Notes: a model not told the origin generated them from the letters alone. Counted from the first letter of the stretch, positions 1-11,739 are shown. The stretch is 60,000 nt of DNA from Cryptomeria japonica (GCF_030272615.1 NC_081413.1:98738239-98798238); one strand, 5' to 3'. A program made the numbers and translations.

Positions 1-169
1 ACAAGATAAGATCAACACCATAAAAGGTGGAAATTCTCCTACACACACTATCCCAATGTGGCACAAACACCCAAGTGTCTCATACCCAAACTACTATTAA
101 ATGCATGTACCTAAGTAAACTTAGGTAAAGTGTAATAATATCCATGATGAATAATTATTTACACCAACA
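1..169 (-). repeat. E1 3' LTR (partial)
   Basis: Direct repeat of about 2038-2203 with few differences, truncated by the window start. It ends CA at 169 on the + strand. Confidence 0.85.
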
Positions 170-180
170 TCCCCCCTTAA
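170..180 (-). other. E1 polypurine tract
   Basis: On the - strand this reads TTAAGGGGGGA directly before the LTR start TGTTGGTG, the expected plus-strand primer position. Confidence 0.8.
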
Positions 181-1684
181 GTGCAACTTAGGGGAATGCA
201 CTAAAGTCTACAATGCAAATAAGCAATGCAAGATGGGTCTGACTACTAGGCCATGTTAGATACCCATGTACAAATGCAAATGAAATCTCCCATAAATGAA
301 GAAAGAGATAAAAACCCAATGGGAAAAACCCTCCCCCAAAAGAGAGATGATGAAAGCACACAATGTTCTCAATGATGAATGAGAAGAACAAAAAATATGT
401 CCCCCCATGAGAGAGAAGAGAGACCATGAAGCCCCCCCTCAATGTCGAGTCTCCTACAAGGATGGTCCAATGATGATGACCAAAAAAACATCCCCATAAG
501 GAATAAAGAGAGCCAATGTTGTACCCATAATGTCAAAGTGTGACAAAATCAGGTACCAAGTCGATGATGATGAATCACTTGCTGCAATAAAATGAAGACC
601 AGGCATGAAGACAACCTTCTTTGAGAATCATCTAGATACTCGTAAATGGCAGAAATACTGGTACAATCCAAGTCTCACGGGAGTCATGCACAAATGTGTG
701 CAATCTAAGTCTCAACTGAAGCCATGCACCAAGTCTCACAAGATATTCCTAATCTATGTGTACAAGAGGATTACATCAAATAGTCAACAATGACAAGATA
801 CAAAGAGGTGTGACACTTTATGATAGTGCAAGTACAACATTTCTCAAGCAAGAGAATACATCATGATAAAATATTAAAATGTGGAAACATGAAAATGATA
901 CCACCAACAAAGAAGCCCTGTAGAATACTGCAGATGAAGATGCCTCCAAATGGAATTTCACCAAGAGATATAAATGAACAACTGACCCCCCATAAAAATA
1001 TCATGTTGGCACTTGCAAATAATGGCAAAGTGGACTTCTAATTACAACTTCTCAAAATGAGATATAAGAAACTTCAACAAATACTGCTAGTGATCTAAAC
1101 TGAGATCCAAGCAAAATACAAGTACTAAATAGGCCAAAAAATGACCAAATATTGAAAGTACAATTTATACTCACAATCATTTCAAACTAATGGTAGCTTA
1201 TGAAATTAGACAAAAAATTATGCACTTTCAAAAAAAAAATGGCACTTGAAAAGGAGTCCACATGAGCCCAAACGAAGCCTCCAAAGTTGTAAAAATTGAG
1301 ATTTCATGATTTCAAAAAAAACTTGTATCTGAAAATTAGAAAACTCCTGCACCATTGTATAGATCACGAAATTATACCCCAAAACAAAAAAAATTGCTCA
1401 AACAAAGGAGTCTGGATGAGAGAGATATCACTATTTGAAAATTGCCTGCAAAATTATAATTTCTGGAAAATTTCCGTCATAGCTTCAAACTTCAAATGCC
1501 TCTAGATTTGGCCTCCCAAGTCCAATTTGGATGAAACAAAAGGCAAAACTGAGTTTTTTGGACCTCCTCAATCCAATGGTGATATCATATTTGATCCAAA
1601 AAGCTCTAATAAAAACCTATAATAGAAAGCTCCAAATTGCAAACCCCAAATTTCTCTCAATTGGCAAACCAATGGCACTCTAAT
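181..1684 (-). other. E1 internal region, no coding capacity seen
   Basis: AT-rich sequence with only short reading frames on either strand and no zinc knuckle, protease, integrase or RT motif. Short frames at 188-442, 605-793, 820-1041 and 1296-1505 show no recognisable protein features. It is best read as the non-coding core of a LARD- or TRIM-like element. Confidence 0.6.
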
Positions 1685-1697
1685 GGCTCTGATACCA
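1685..1697 (-). other. E1 primer binding site (tRNA-iMet)
   Basis: On the - strand this reads TGGTATCAGAGCC immediately after the LTR end CTCACA. It is the common initiator tRNA-Met primer site of plant LTR elements. Confidence 0.9.
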
Positions 1698-2203
1698 TGT
1701 GAGATTTTGCCAAGATCAAGAGGCAATGGAAAGCAAAAATAAGAGCGACAAAATAGATGATATAAATAAACTGTATTCTATCAAGATGAAAATACTGATC
1801 AACTAGATCATGAAGCGTTCAATGATTGCCCGTACAAACAATGTAGATGAGCCTGCTTATATAGGCAAGGCTAGGGATATGTAAGCACACAAACATGACA
1901 TGTGGCTCAATAAGAAACAAGGGTAGGTAGTAAATAGGTGTGGTTAGGTAGGAGAAACAATATAATATTCCACATGAGGTGGATCACCCACCGAAGGTGG
2001 AATTATCACTCCACAATAAGTGGATATGATATAGTAGTAACAAGATCAACACCATAAAAGGTGGAATTTCTCCTACACACATTATCCCAATGTGGCACAA
2101 ACACCCAATTGTCTCATACCCAAACTACTATGAAATGCATGTACCTAAGTAAACTTAAGTAAGGTATAATAATATCTAAGATGAATAATTATTTACACCA
2201 ACA
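1698..2203 (-). repeat. E1 5' LTR (506 bp)
   Basis: Bounded by TG...CA, flanked on its inner side by the primer site, and matching the partial copy at 1-169. Confidence 0.88.
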
Positions 2204-3044
2204 ATCATAACTTAGATCTTTAGTCTCTATATTTATATTTGAGCTTCCCGCCAAAATGCAATATTCAAATATTTACTGCCTAGGGTTTTCCTTCACCAAC
2301 TTCAATCTGTATCAAATTGGATCTGATCTCATCTCTGAGATTGACAACCTGCAACAAATCAGATAACAATGCCATCTTTCATCCTTTCAGTATGTGTTTA
2401 CTAAACATGGCCAACTGTAACTTGTTTGTCAGCCTCGCTCTTCGTCAATCGCAATAAATGATTTCTCTGATTCCTACTCCAAATCAAATCTGCAATTTGA
2501 TGTCCTGTTTCGATCAACTCACCAAGAGTCATCCTTTGATCTACTTCAAGACACAATCCTCTGAACTCGACCCATGATTTTTGCAATCTGCAATAAATAT
2601 GGACTTAGTCGGCAACTACCTCACCGACGCACCATTCATCTACCACTGCATGTATGCCACCTGGATTCTACATGTCATCTATGTTGGCATCCACCTCAGT
2701 TCTCAGGATGAGTCACCGACAAAGCATACAATCGGTGTTTACCTACTAGTTCATTTTACCCCACTGGCTATACTTCAAGCCATGCACTTCTTTGTTCTAT
2801 CGGTTGGGTCATGTTATCCTAGACCGATCTTGCCAAACCATGACACATGCCCAGAGTGAGTCACTATGCACATATCCATCTGATGAGAATCTTTAATGTA
2901 TACCTTCTATCATACTGGTAGATATGTTTACTGATTGTCATTACTCATGTCTGCATACCGGTAACACCCATGAGAACACCATGCCAACAATCTTCAATTG
3001 TTTGCAATAGTGGTAACACCAATCTCCATCTGCATCCTGGTAAA
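2204..3044. other. Decayed interior of element D, 3' part
   Basis: No convincing gene. The stretch lies between insertions E1 and E2, and resumes at 6001 with similar composition (frequent ACCGG/CCGGT words). An open frame at 2581-2859 has no recognisable motif. It is most likely the eroded 3' portion of the minus-strand element whose gag is at about 7.7-8.9 kb. Confidence 0.4.
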
Positions 3045-3049
3045 ACACT

Positions 3050-3416
3050 TGTTAGAGTAGTCAGGTCTTTACTTGATTAATTAAACAATATTTGTTTAAT
3101 TGTTTAAGTTCCCTTTATCTCTTTTACACTTAAGCTAACTTTAAGTGCATAATAATTAATTCTTTTATTAATTATTATGTGCAAGCCTAAGTTTTCCTTT
3201 TTAGGGTTTCATGACCTATTAGAGGTTAATTCTTTTCATTGTATTGTAAGGACTATCATATTACACATTTTGTGAATATTGAGCTCTCATCTTTTTTAGC
3301 ATATTTTCTGTGTATTGGTTTTTCTGTTATTTGCTTCCTTGCTTCTCCTTGTAATAGGTTATTCAGCTTGTAGAGATCTTTGGGCTCCTGTGGTGTTGTA
3401 TTTCTCAACTCTCCCA
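3050..3416 (+). repeat. E2 5' LTR (367 bp)
   Basis: Starts TGTTAGAGTAG, ends CTCTCCCA, and matches 5629-5995 along its whole length. Confidence 0.92.
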
Positions 3417-3428
3417 TGGTATCAGAGC
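3417..3428 (+). other. E2 primer binding site (tRNA-iMet)
   Basis: TGGTATCAGAGC immediately abuts the LTR end. Confidence 0.92.
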
Positions 3429-3829
3429 TTTAGATCTGCAGCTATCTATTCTTGTTTTTGAGATTTTTTGCTCGGAAGCAGATCTGGGGTTTCAGGAAGT
3501 TTATTTTATGCACCTAGGGATAGGCCTTTTTTGAGCACTTTGGACCTAAATGGACCTCACCATTGTGCTCAGAATGCCCAAAAACCCCTATGGTCATATA
3601 AAACTTAACCTTTTTTGGCTCCTGAGCCTCTAGGGGTTTTTTTCTCCAATCCCCGGCTGTACGGCCCTGACACGTGGTTCAAGAAAAAAATTCAAAAAAG
3701 GCCTTTTTATAGCATGCAGGCCGAAATTTGATTTTTTTTTTAAAATAAAAAAAAAATCATTTTTTTTAAAGGTTTTTTGGCGAAAAATTTTTTTGTTTTA
3801 CAAAAAAATCAAAACTTGTTGTTGAGGGT

Positions 3830-4380
3830 TTACCCTGCGGTACGCAGGGTACCGTGGGGCCCCTAGCCTGCCGCAGGTTTGACACCATCGGTGCCCTGCC
3901 TTTGGCCCCTGTTGGTGCCTTGCCTTCTCAGTCCCCGTCGGCCCATGGCCTTCGCCAGCCCTGCTGCTCCCCACGGCCACTTCTCCTAAGGTCGTCACAA
4001 GCCTTCCCACCCGTGCCTATCGGAAACAACCACCCATGCCCTGCTGCTCCCTTACGGCCGCTTCTCCTCTGGCCACCACCAGCCTTCCCACCTGTGCTTG
4101 TCAGAAAGAGTCATCCATGCTCCACCGGTCTCCCCACCACTGCCCACTGTTGTCACTCCGCCCGAGCCTGCCTGCGTCCGCCGTCGCTGGTACTCTTCTC
4201 ATCGTCGACGCCCTTCACCGCCCCCTACGTCACCCGTGCCCATCGATCGCCATGACTCCTCCGCTGAAAACCACAGCAACACTGCCCAGCCACCACTGCA
4301 CCACCCATCCGCCACCAGAGCGTCGCCCATGATCCACCTCCGCCCGAACCTGCCCCCGTTGGACCTCCCTCTTGCCTTTT
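3830..4380. other. GC-rich block inside E2 with an 80-bp tandem duplication
   Basis: About 550 bases rich in C, G and CpG, flanked by A/T homopolymer-rich sequence. Two adjacent copies of an 80-bp unit start at 3959 and 4039, both beginning CCCTGCTGCTCC. Open frames at 3854-4255, 4036-4332 and 4098-4445 are open in several overlapping frames at once and are Pro/Ser/His-rich. This is what GC-rich sequence gives by chance, and a repeat of 80 (not a multiple of 3) argues against coding. It could be a captured host fragment, a promoter-like CpG block or an expanded spacer. Confidence 0.6.
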
Positions 4381-4439
4381 TTAGGGGGGGTTGGTTTTTT
4401 TGCCATAATTTGGGTAAACAGAGTCATTTGTTTGAAAAC

Positions 4440-5620
4440 AAATAGGTGTCAGAAAGCTGGTTCCGAGCTAGACCTCGTGGTTTTGGAATTTATATCCAAT
4501 GTTGTTGTTTAACTATGTTTTTTTCCTGTCAAAGTGGGGTCTCCTTTTTGCACTCTGGGAGTCGTAGAATGAGCATCTGAACTTCATTTTTTTTTTAAAT
4601 TATATTTTTGGAAAGCTTGTGTTGTGTAATTTCCAGCCATATGGGTTTTCTTTCTATATTCTTCTCCAGGAATATTTTATTCAGTTTTTTGCTTTTCAAC
4701 ACTCTGGTAGATATCTTGGTTGTTTCAGGTCCTGGGATCTCTTCTCTGAGTAAGATGTCTTGGTTTTGGTTCTTCTTTTTGTTTACAGTATTCTTATCAT
4801 TGTAGCTTCTTTTATGCAAACGCACTAAGATAAAGTGCCATCATGCATTGTTTACTTTGGATCTTGCACATCTTGTGCCTTATTGTACATGCACTACTTA
4901 TAAAGTGCCATAAGGGGGTTGATGTTTGCCTTGTTTTCCATCCACCTTTGTCCAGTGAGTGTTCCTTCCACAACATTCGCCTCATGTTGTGTGTCAAGTG
5001 AGTGTTTCTTCCATAACACTATGTACTTTCTCTGCGCCTTCGATGTTGTTGGTTCTTCATCATGTAGTTCTTGTTGGTCGTTCTTTTCAGTGTACGTGTC
5101 CCTCTCCCTCTTCAGCATTATGGGGAGGTTTGTCCTGTTGGTTCTAATGCTTCTGTGGTTCGATTGATCAACTCTTCAGGCTTTGGTTTCTCATGCCATC
5201 TGTATCTTCAAGTTCATTTGTTTGCCTTTGTTTTCCATCTAATTCGAGTAGTGTCATTTGAGGGCACTCATACAGATTACAATCTTCTCTACCTGGTCAT
5301 GTTCTATTTTAGTGGAGGTTCTTTAAATCAGCAATTATTCTTCAACAGTGTTTGCAGGTTCTTCATGCTTCAGTGATTCTTCTGATCTTCTCTTGTTCCT
5401 ATCTTTTTGGAACATTCTTGTTTGGAGGATTTTTTAGTCCTTCTTCTTTCCTTTTCCATCTCTTTTTGGAGTAGAGCTTTTTTCCCACGTAGTTTTCTCT
5501 ATTTCTTCGGTTCATAGAGATTTGGTTGTATTTGGGTACTTGATCAGGCCTTGTTGTTGGGATTCATCTTTCCTACTTTCAGTAGTTGTTCTAGGTTTTA
5601 GCTTCTCCCTAAGTCTAGCT
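4440..5620. other. E2 interior, T-rich, no gene recognised
   Basis: Pyrimidine-rich sequence with short frames only (for example 4919-5167 and 5071-5376), none with a recognisable domain. Confidence 0.6.
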
Positions 5621-5628
5621 TAAGGGGG
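5621..5628 (+). other. E2 polypurine tract
   Basis: TAAGGGGG directly before the 3' LTR start TGTTAG. Confidence 0.88.
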
Positions 5629-5995
5629 TGTTAGATTAATCGAGTCTTTACTTGATTAATTAAACAACATTTGTTTAATTATTTGAGTTCCCTTTATCTC
5701 TTTTACACTTAAGCTAACTTTAGGTGCATAATAATTAATTCTTTTATTAATTATTATGTGCAAGCCTAGGTTTTCTTTTTTAGGGTTTCATGACCTATTA
5801 GAGGTTCATTCTTTTCATTGTATTGTAAGGAATATCACATTACACATTTTATGAATATTGAGCTCTCATCTTTTTGAGCATATTTTCTGTGTATTGGTTT
5901 TTCTGTTATTTGCTTCCTTGCTTCTCCTTGTAACAGGTTATTCAACTTGCAGAGATCTTTGGGCTCATGTGGTGTTGTATTTCTCAACTCTCACA
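5629..5995 (+). repeat. E2 3' LTR (367 bp)
   Basis: Same length as the 5' copy. Starts TGTTAGATTAA, ends CTCTCACA, and is followed by the ACACT target duplicate. Confidence 0.92.
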
Positions 5996-6000
5996 ACACT

Positions 6001-6723
6001 ATTGCCTCCCGGTGTAACTTCACATCTATAGGGATAAACCTTTCCTTCTACATTATCCTGGACATCATTTCAACCGGTTTGCCAAAGTAGCAAACTCGTC
6101 ACCTCTTATCCTTCATTTTTTGTTCTAATATCTCATCATTCCTTCTCTTGATGATATAGTTCATATCTTTGGATTCATACACCGGAGGCTTCCTCGTGAA
6201 TCACTTTGGTCATCCGGTATAAGCCTTCAACCACCTACCTTTAACATTTTTGACTATCTTATCCCAGAGGATTATGATGTATTCCATGCATGTTGTGAGA
6301 TTAGAAAAGTATTACCACCAACCAGTAGGATTAGATAGACACTTGCACTCAATCTGCCAACCTCCCGGTGAGAATGGATCTTTTTCGCCTATCGGCCAAC
6401 AACTGGTGGGAACCGGTTGACATCACATTTCTCTCTCTTCTTTTGGCATTGCACTAATATGAATTTCCTGAAATTAAGCAGTTACATCTTCAACCAGACA
6501 TATGACCCGGTAACCTTCCAACATGTCTTCCTTTCTATCTTGAGGTAGTATAATTTCTATCAGTCTTCTCTTCATTCGATGATAGCATCTTCATCTGGTG
6601 GGAGTCTTGTTGGTTGAAATCAATTCTGCATAACAGTTTCCTACAAATTCTTTATTAGATCAACCTTACTTTCTTACCGGTTACATGATTACCGATTGAC
6701 ATACCATACTTACCGATGGCATG
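6001..6723 (-). other. Decayed 3' part of D ORF2
   Basis: No open frame of note. It continues D on the far side of E2 and is rich in CCGGT/ACCGG words. It probably corresponds to the downstream part of ORF2 of element F, but is too diverged to align by eye. Confidence 0.4.
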
Positions 6724-7394
6724 CTATATCGGTAACATGCTATACTGGTTGACATCAATGACAACACAATACCAATATGTGAATCTCACATCATACTCAA
6801 TTATATCACTTATTGTCATTGATCTACTGCCATGTTGTGAACCAGTTACCTCTGTCATAGTTGTGTTCCTCAAATTTCTCAAACCGGGGACCTCACCAGT
6901 AGCATTCAAATAGGTTACCGCACGGATAGAAGTCCTAGTAATCTTGTAAGTTTTGTCCAACCATATCAATTCATCATGTACTCTTCTCAGAATATATATA
7001 ACCCATTCGGGTTCATCAAAAAACAAAAAGTGTGCACAAACTAAATGAAACCCTTATCCTACAAAGATTTGAAATCAGGTTTGAGGTTGCCCATATCATC
7101 AATCATGTGCTTGGTGTAAAGTGGCAGTGTTTCTGCATTTCCAAGCTCCTCAATATTGCAATGAATGTATGCCCTAATGTTCTTGACATGCAATACCTCA
7201 TACAGAAGAGTTGAGCATACACCATTCGAATCGTCTTCCATTGATTTGTATGGGTGCTTCTTGAATTGAAGCCTTTCCCTATCAATTATCTTGACAACAA
7301 TGGAGTCACCATACCAGAACCAATAGATGCCATTATCAAAATCTAGGTTATGAACAAATAGCTTCAAGCTCAAAAAACACCTTTTTAACTTCAA
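6724..7394 (-). pseudogene. D ORF2 remnant, unknown retroelement protein
   Basis: Two overlapping-order frames on the - strand (7394-7059 and 7026-6724) are separated by a frameshift. The first ends near a CNIEELGNAE segment that parallels CRVEELGHVE in ORF2 of element F. The second begins with an EPEWVIYILRRVHDELIWLD segment that parallels PQWVKFVLSRVHNDCMWLE in F, followed in both by KIT and a downstream TG. The order and spacing of these shared words show homology. Function is unknown. It resembles the poorly characterised proteins annotated as 'putative plant transposon protein', but I cannot confirm family membership by eye. Confidence 0.55.
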
Positions 7395-7739
7395 CTAGAT
7401 GCACGAAATCTCATCAAATATTCACAAGCTTAGTTTTCATTGCACAAACTTTTACGCCACACTCTTCTTCTCTTTCACTTTGCTCACAATGTGAAAAATG
7501 AATGTCAAAATTCCCTTTTATCTTTTGAATACCTAACTTTAAGGTGCAATAAATTCTCGACCCTAAATTCCTTTTGGATACCCTGAAACTCGTGAACATT
7601 CTACCAGAGCTTAACATCATATCTTCTTGATAACTCTCTGGATTATCTACACAACTATCTACAAACATATGCAACCATCTGTAGCTAGTTACAGATCTCA
7701 AAAAATGGGGTTTTAAGGATCTGCATGAAAAACTTCCCC

Positions 7740-8928
7740 CCTAAGGCCAAATGCCTTAGTTTCCAGATGAAGATCCAACACCCGAATCAAGTGTGGACCC
7801 ATTAGCTACATTTGAATCTTCCTTCTTAACCCACATCTTCTTGTGTTTCTCTCTGATCTCTTCAACCTTCACTTTTCCCTTATTACTTAATTTTTATTGT
7901 CTGTCGGAGCATTCTTGCTCACATTCTTTCTTTTACAATATTTTGCAATATGACCGGTTTTGTTGCAAGCATAGCAAACAATATTGTTTCTTTGATTAGG
8001 CGTGAAATTTCCTTGATTTCCTTTTGATCTGCATTGGTTAGCAATATTTCCAAATCTTCCATAAGCATAGCATCTTACATTTCTCCTATTTACCATACTT
8101 TTGCATTCAATTGACCTTTGACCATATTTATTGCAATTAAAACATTGACCAGAGAATGTAGTACTCTGATTAGTTCTATTTCTACATTGACTTACCATAT
8201 GACCAAATTTATTGCAAACAAAACATTTGCATTGAATTTATAAGCATTAGGTTGTCTTATCGGAAATCTTTTGTTCTTTGGATGATTTCTTTGACCAAAT
8301 CTGGAGCTTTCTCCTTTCTCAATTCCAAGTCCTCCCATATCACCTTTGTTCTTTTGACTTTTAGCATTTCATCCAACTTAGCCAAGCTAGAATTGAATTT
8401 CTCTTTGTACTCATTAGCAGTGGTAAGTTCATATCTCAAAATTATGGTTTGTCTTTCAATTTCTTGCTCATTATTCTAGGATTGTATCAATTCAAGCTTC
8501 AGCAGGTCATTTTCATGATTAAATTTGCAACATTCATCTGATCTATCCTTCAAAGACTGAGTCAAACTTTCTTCATTCTTCTTCTTGTCTTCAATCTCCT
8601 TTGTCATCTTTGTCACAATGAATTGCATTTTATTCTTCAGGACCGCATTATCTATAGCAAGTTTCTCACATTCATCAATCTTATTTTTCAAAACTTGATC
8701 ATCAATGCTTTTCTCTTCTTTCTCCTTAATTTTGTCCATCATCTCCTTTCTCTTCTCTCTCGATGTTTTCACTTGTTCTTTCAATGACTCAATGAAATTT
8801 TTTTCATCACTCAAATTTCTTCTCAGATCACTTGCTTCTTTCCTTTCTAAATCTAGGTCTTCAAGTGCTACAATAAGTTGTCTCTGCAAACCGGAGTCCA
8901 TTGATTCAATCTTCTGCATCGTCCTCAA
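7740..8928 (-). pseudogene. D gag: coiled coil plus four zinc knuckles
   Basis: Starting from an ATG at 8928, just downstream of the primer site, the - strand encodes a highly charged Lys/Glu/Leu-rich coiled coil (8928-8476, continuing in frame after one stop to 8257). After a frameshift come four CCHC-type knuckles between about 8240 and 7910. The first (CFVCNKFGHMVSQC) and the fourth (CYACNKTGHIAKYC) are intact. The second has Gln for His, and the third lacks one Cys and the His. A further segment ends in a KKMWVKKE stretch, like the KLQMIWKKKE end of the F gag. There is no capsid-like domain before the knuckles. Likely role: RNA-binding structural protein of the particle. Broken by frameshifts. 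Confidence 0.7.
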
Positions 8929-8953
8929 GCTGTTAGGTTTCCTCGAAGGAACT

Positions 8954-8967
8954 AGGCTCTAATACCA
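8954..8967 (-). other. D primer binding site (one mutation)
   Basis: On the - strand it reads TGGTATTAGAGCCT, the iMet primer site with C to T at one position, two bases after the LTR end TTCCAACA. Confidence 0.75.
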
Positions 8968-8969
8968 AT

Positions 8970-11701
8970 TGTTGGAATCAATGAACATTGAGAGAGGGGG
9001 GAATTAGTGTTCTACAATTAACAAATTTCTTAATCTAATTCTTTAATCGCCAGATACAAATAAATAAAATAAAAAAATAGAAACTGAAAGAAATCAAGCA
9101 CAAAACCATAACACTGGAATTTTTATGTGCAACCCGGAAAGGGAAAAACCACGGTGCGATTGGAAATCATAATATTATAATACTATGATCAAAAGTATAA
9201 TAATATTACAAGAGGGGAATGCACATTCATTCAAACACACTTCCTAGAGCTCAGTGCTCAATTACAAAAGAGGGCTACAACCCTAAGGAAGTATCACTTC
9301 CTTACAAAGATTACAAATGATTATTGTGTGCTGGAAATGTGGGATCAACCTACAATGCAAGGAAAATAACTCAAACACACACATGGAAAATTGCATTAGA
9401 GGTTAAAAATCAACCAAACAAGTTAATGAATCTAATCTCTTTAAAATCATTCCATTCTCCTCTATCTCTAAATATCCTCAAGATTTAAGGTGGCCCTCAC
9501 TTGGAAGAGCACTTGATCTCTTGGATGACAACCTAGAGAATGAGATTTAAATGATTCTAGGATCAAAATAGATGCAACTAAGATCCTAATGAATGATCTC
9601 GATATGAAACTAGATAATGATATGGTGCAAGATGAGGAGATTGATATGAGGCTAAACTAGCATGAAAATAATATTAAGATGATATTAACTAGCATGGAAA
9701 TGAAGCTAACATGATATATTACTAACATGATATGCTAAACATGATAAATCTAGGCTATGATGATACTAAATGATCTAATTACTATTATCAAAGAGAGGCT
9801 AAAATTCTTGATGAAATGAGACTATAAATTAGATGCATGAAAACTTGGATGATTTTGAAGAAGGAATGAGATGTATTTATAGGGAAAATATGGCAATGGA
9901 GGGTTGAGATTGAATAATCTCAACAAGGGCTAGGATTGAAAGTTTATCAATCCATATGACAGATTCAATCCAATCCCAAGTTGACAAATGCCATCTTGAG
10001 AGGGCTTGAGAGGAGATGTAAGACACATTAAATGCCTGAGGAGACATGAAGGTTACCTTAGGAGGTAAGGTTGTGGTTGGGTTAGTGGATAACCAATTGA
10101 TAAAGCCTTTACCCAAGGGGTAAACTCTTGTGAAAGGGTTAATAGGATAACCAAGGTTAAAGCCATGAGTGCTTGATAAGATCCTTGGATTAAGTTAGAG
10201 AGAAAGTCTCTAACCATGAGGGGAGGGTTGAGTTAACCATTAATGGTTTGGAAGACTTTGGGAATAAATTTGTAAGAGTCCTTCCAAATTTGGGGGAACT
10301 CAACAAGTTAGCTTGTTGAAGAAATAAAGCCTTTAATGCATTTAGAAGACTTTCTTCCAAATTTGAGAAGTGACCTTCTCAAATTTAGGGAAAGGACATG
10401 ATTAGGAGATTAGACATGATTAGGATAGGATTAGAAGGCTTGTAGAAGAATGATTAGGAGGCAAGTGGGAGATGTAGGAAAATACATGTGGGTGATGGAA
10501 AATAGGTAATTCTAGTAAATTAAAATGGTTTAATTTAGCCAAAATAGGGAATGCAACTTGCATTTGTAGGAAATTTGCAAGTGGGGGGATTTTTAAGTAA
10601 ATTTAGATTTATTTAAATGCAAAAGGGGTTTTAATTAAATGTAGATTTAATTAAAATGGCTATAGGGGGGATTTAATTAAATGGCTAGGAGGGGGATATT
10701 AATTAAATGTAGATTTAATTAATTGGCTAGGAGGGGGATATTAATTAAATGGTTTAGATAGGAGAAGGGAAATATTAATCAAATCATTAATTTGATTAAT
10801 GGTCAAAATAGAAGAATAGGATATCAATTAAATCTTGATTTAATTAATTGGAAGAATTATGGATAATTAAATGAATAAAATTCACTTAATTTGTTGTGCA
10901 GCTTTTAGGTGTCTAGAATTACAATAATGGCTGAACTAAGGAATAGCATCTACTAATGCCAAATAGCAATTCCGGTTAAGTTCAATTAGAGTTTTGCCAC
11001 TATTATGTCTCTCTACTTTGTTCTACTACTCTATCATATACTGGAGCACTAAAACCTTCAATCACACTCCAAAAATTCACAAAATCGCTCATATAATCTT
11101 TGCATACTCACACCATATCCCAAAATTATCAAATGAATTGGTCTTATATATTCGCATCAACAAAGTCAAACAATTTCCATGTCAACTTCCAAAAATAGCA
11201 TAACACACAACTTGAAACATGTAATCATAGGTCAGCTCAATACGATTACTAATCCATATGCGGACCTAAAGAAATTGATAATAAGCATCCCAAATGTCAG
11301 CTTGATCACCTCGAGCACAAAACAAATCACTAGAACCATCCCAAATATTCTGCACCACACGTTACATCAAAATAACTATGTTCTTCTTAAATTACCGATT
11401 ATAGAACCTTCTATCTTGCACAAGAATCAATACCGGAGACTAGAACTATGAAATAAGCTTCCTTGATAATCCAAACAACTAATTCTATCACCACAACCAA
11501 AACTAAGAAACCAAAATGAAGATTTAAACAATGTACTCATACTTTGTCGAATATTGTATTCCACCTTCCAAACTTAATCATAAATGAATATTAAACTTCC
11601 CAAACTTCCAGATATGATTTTTGATCTGATTTGCCATCAATGAAAACCTCTGAACAATTTCCATACACAAAACTTTACCGATACAGTGTCTCTTGCCAAC
11701 A
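8970..11701 (-). repeat. D 5' LTR (outer boundary estimated)
   Basis: Starts TGTTGGAATC on the + strand beside the primer site. It contains a GAGAGAGGGGGG run and the AAAAACCACGGTG module shared with the other LTRs of this window (near 9150), then a long A/G-rich stretch with repeated ATTTAATTAA words (10590-10870). It is organised like the solo LTR at 44930-46971. No gene is visible across its 2.7 kb; short Thr/Ile-rich frames at 10994-11451 look like chance. The right end at 11701 (GCCAACA) is tentative. Confidence 0.5.
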
Positions 11702-11739
11702 CTAATGTCAAAGAGACTTTCAGAGCACAAATCTAAAAG

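Larger units (their letters stand above)
1..2203 (-). mobile_element. Non-autonomous LTR retrotransposon E1 (3' LTR cut by window edge)
   Basis: Bases 1-169 and the end of 1698-2203 are near-identical direct repeats; both end ACACCAACA on the + strand, so the LTR begins TGTTGGTGT on the - strand. A primer site complementary to initiator tRNA-Met lies against the right LTR, and a purine tract on the - strand lies against the left one. This fixes a minus-strand element with a 506-bp LTR and an internal region of about 1.53 kb. No gag or pol similarity is visible inside, so the element must have been mobilised in trans. It lies inside the older element D. The target duplication cannot be checked because the left end is outside the window. 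Confidence 0.85.
3050..5995 (+). mobile_element. Complete non-autonomous LTR retrotransposon E2
   Basis: Two 367-bp LTRs (3050-3416 and 5629-5995) bracket a 2.2-kb interior. The primer site TGGTATCAGAGC follows the left LTR directly and the purine tract TTAAGGGGG precedes the right LTR. The 5-bp target duplication ACACT is present at 3045-3049 and 5996-6000. The LTRs are highly similar, so the insertion looks younger than its host D. No gag-pol is encoded. The interior holds an unusual GC-rich block (about 3830-4380) in otherwise T-rich sequence. Classified as LARD- or TRIM-like from structure; the autonomous partner is unknown. Confidence 0.93.
2204..11701 (-). mobile_element. Degenerate LTR element D (gag plus unknown ORF2; 3' LTR outside window)
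   Basis: On the - strand the order is: a long LTR (about 11701 to 8970), a primer site (8967-8954), a coiled-coil/zinc-knuckle gag (8928 to about 7740), an ORF2 remnant (7394 to 6724), then decayed sequence broken by E2 and E1. The ORF2 remnant shares a recognisable segment with ORF2 of element F (27832-35796): WV...L.RVH....WL....KIT...I. No protease, integrase or RT is visible. The outer LTR boundary at 11701 is my estimate from a GCCAACA end like that of related LTRs here. The matching 3' LTR lies left of the window, so no target duplication can be tested. Confidence 0.6.

Noticed and set aside
188-442. 84-codon minus-strand frame as a small protein gene
   Set aside because: It lies in the non-coding interior of E1, with no motif and Phe/His-rich composition expected from chance.
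3854-4445. Three overlapping Pro/Ser-rich frames in E2 as possible captured genes
   Set aside because: All frames are open because the block is GC-rich. The internal duplication is 80 bp, not a multiple of three, and no domain is recognisable.
4719-5376. Hydrophobic frames in E2 as membrane proteins
   Set aside because: The T-rich strand gives Phe/Leu/Val-rich translations in several frames, with no consistent start or homology.
10994-11451. Thr/Ile-rich frames as possible genes
   Set aside because: They lie in the presumed LTR of D, have no motif, and reflect A/C-rich composition.
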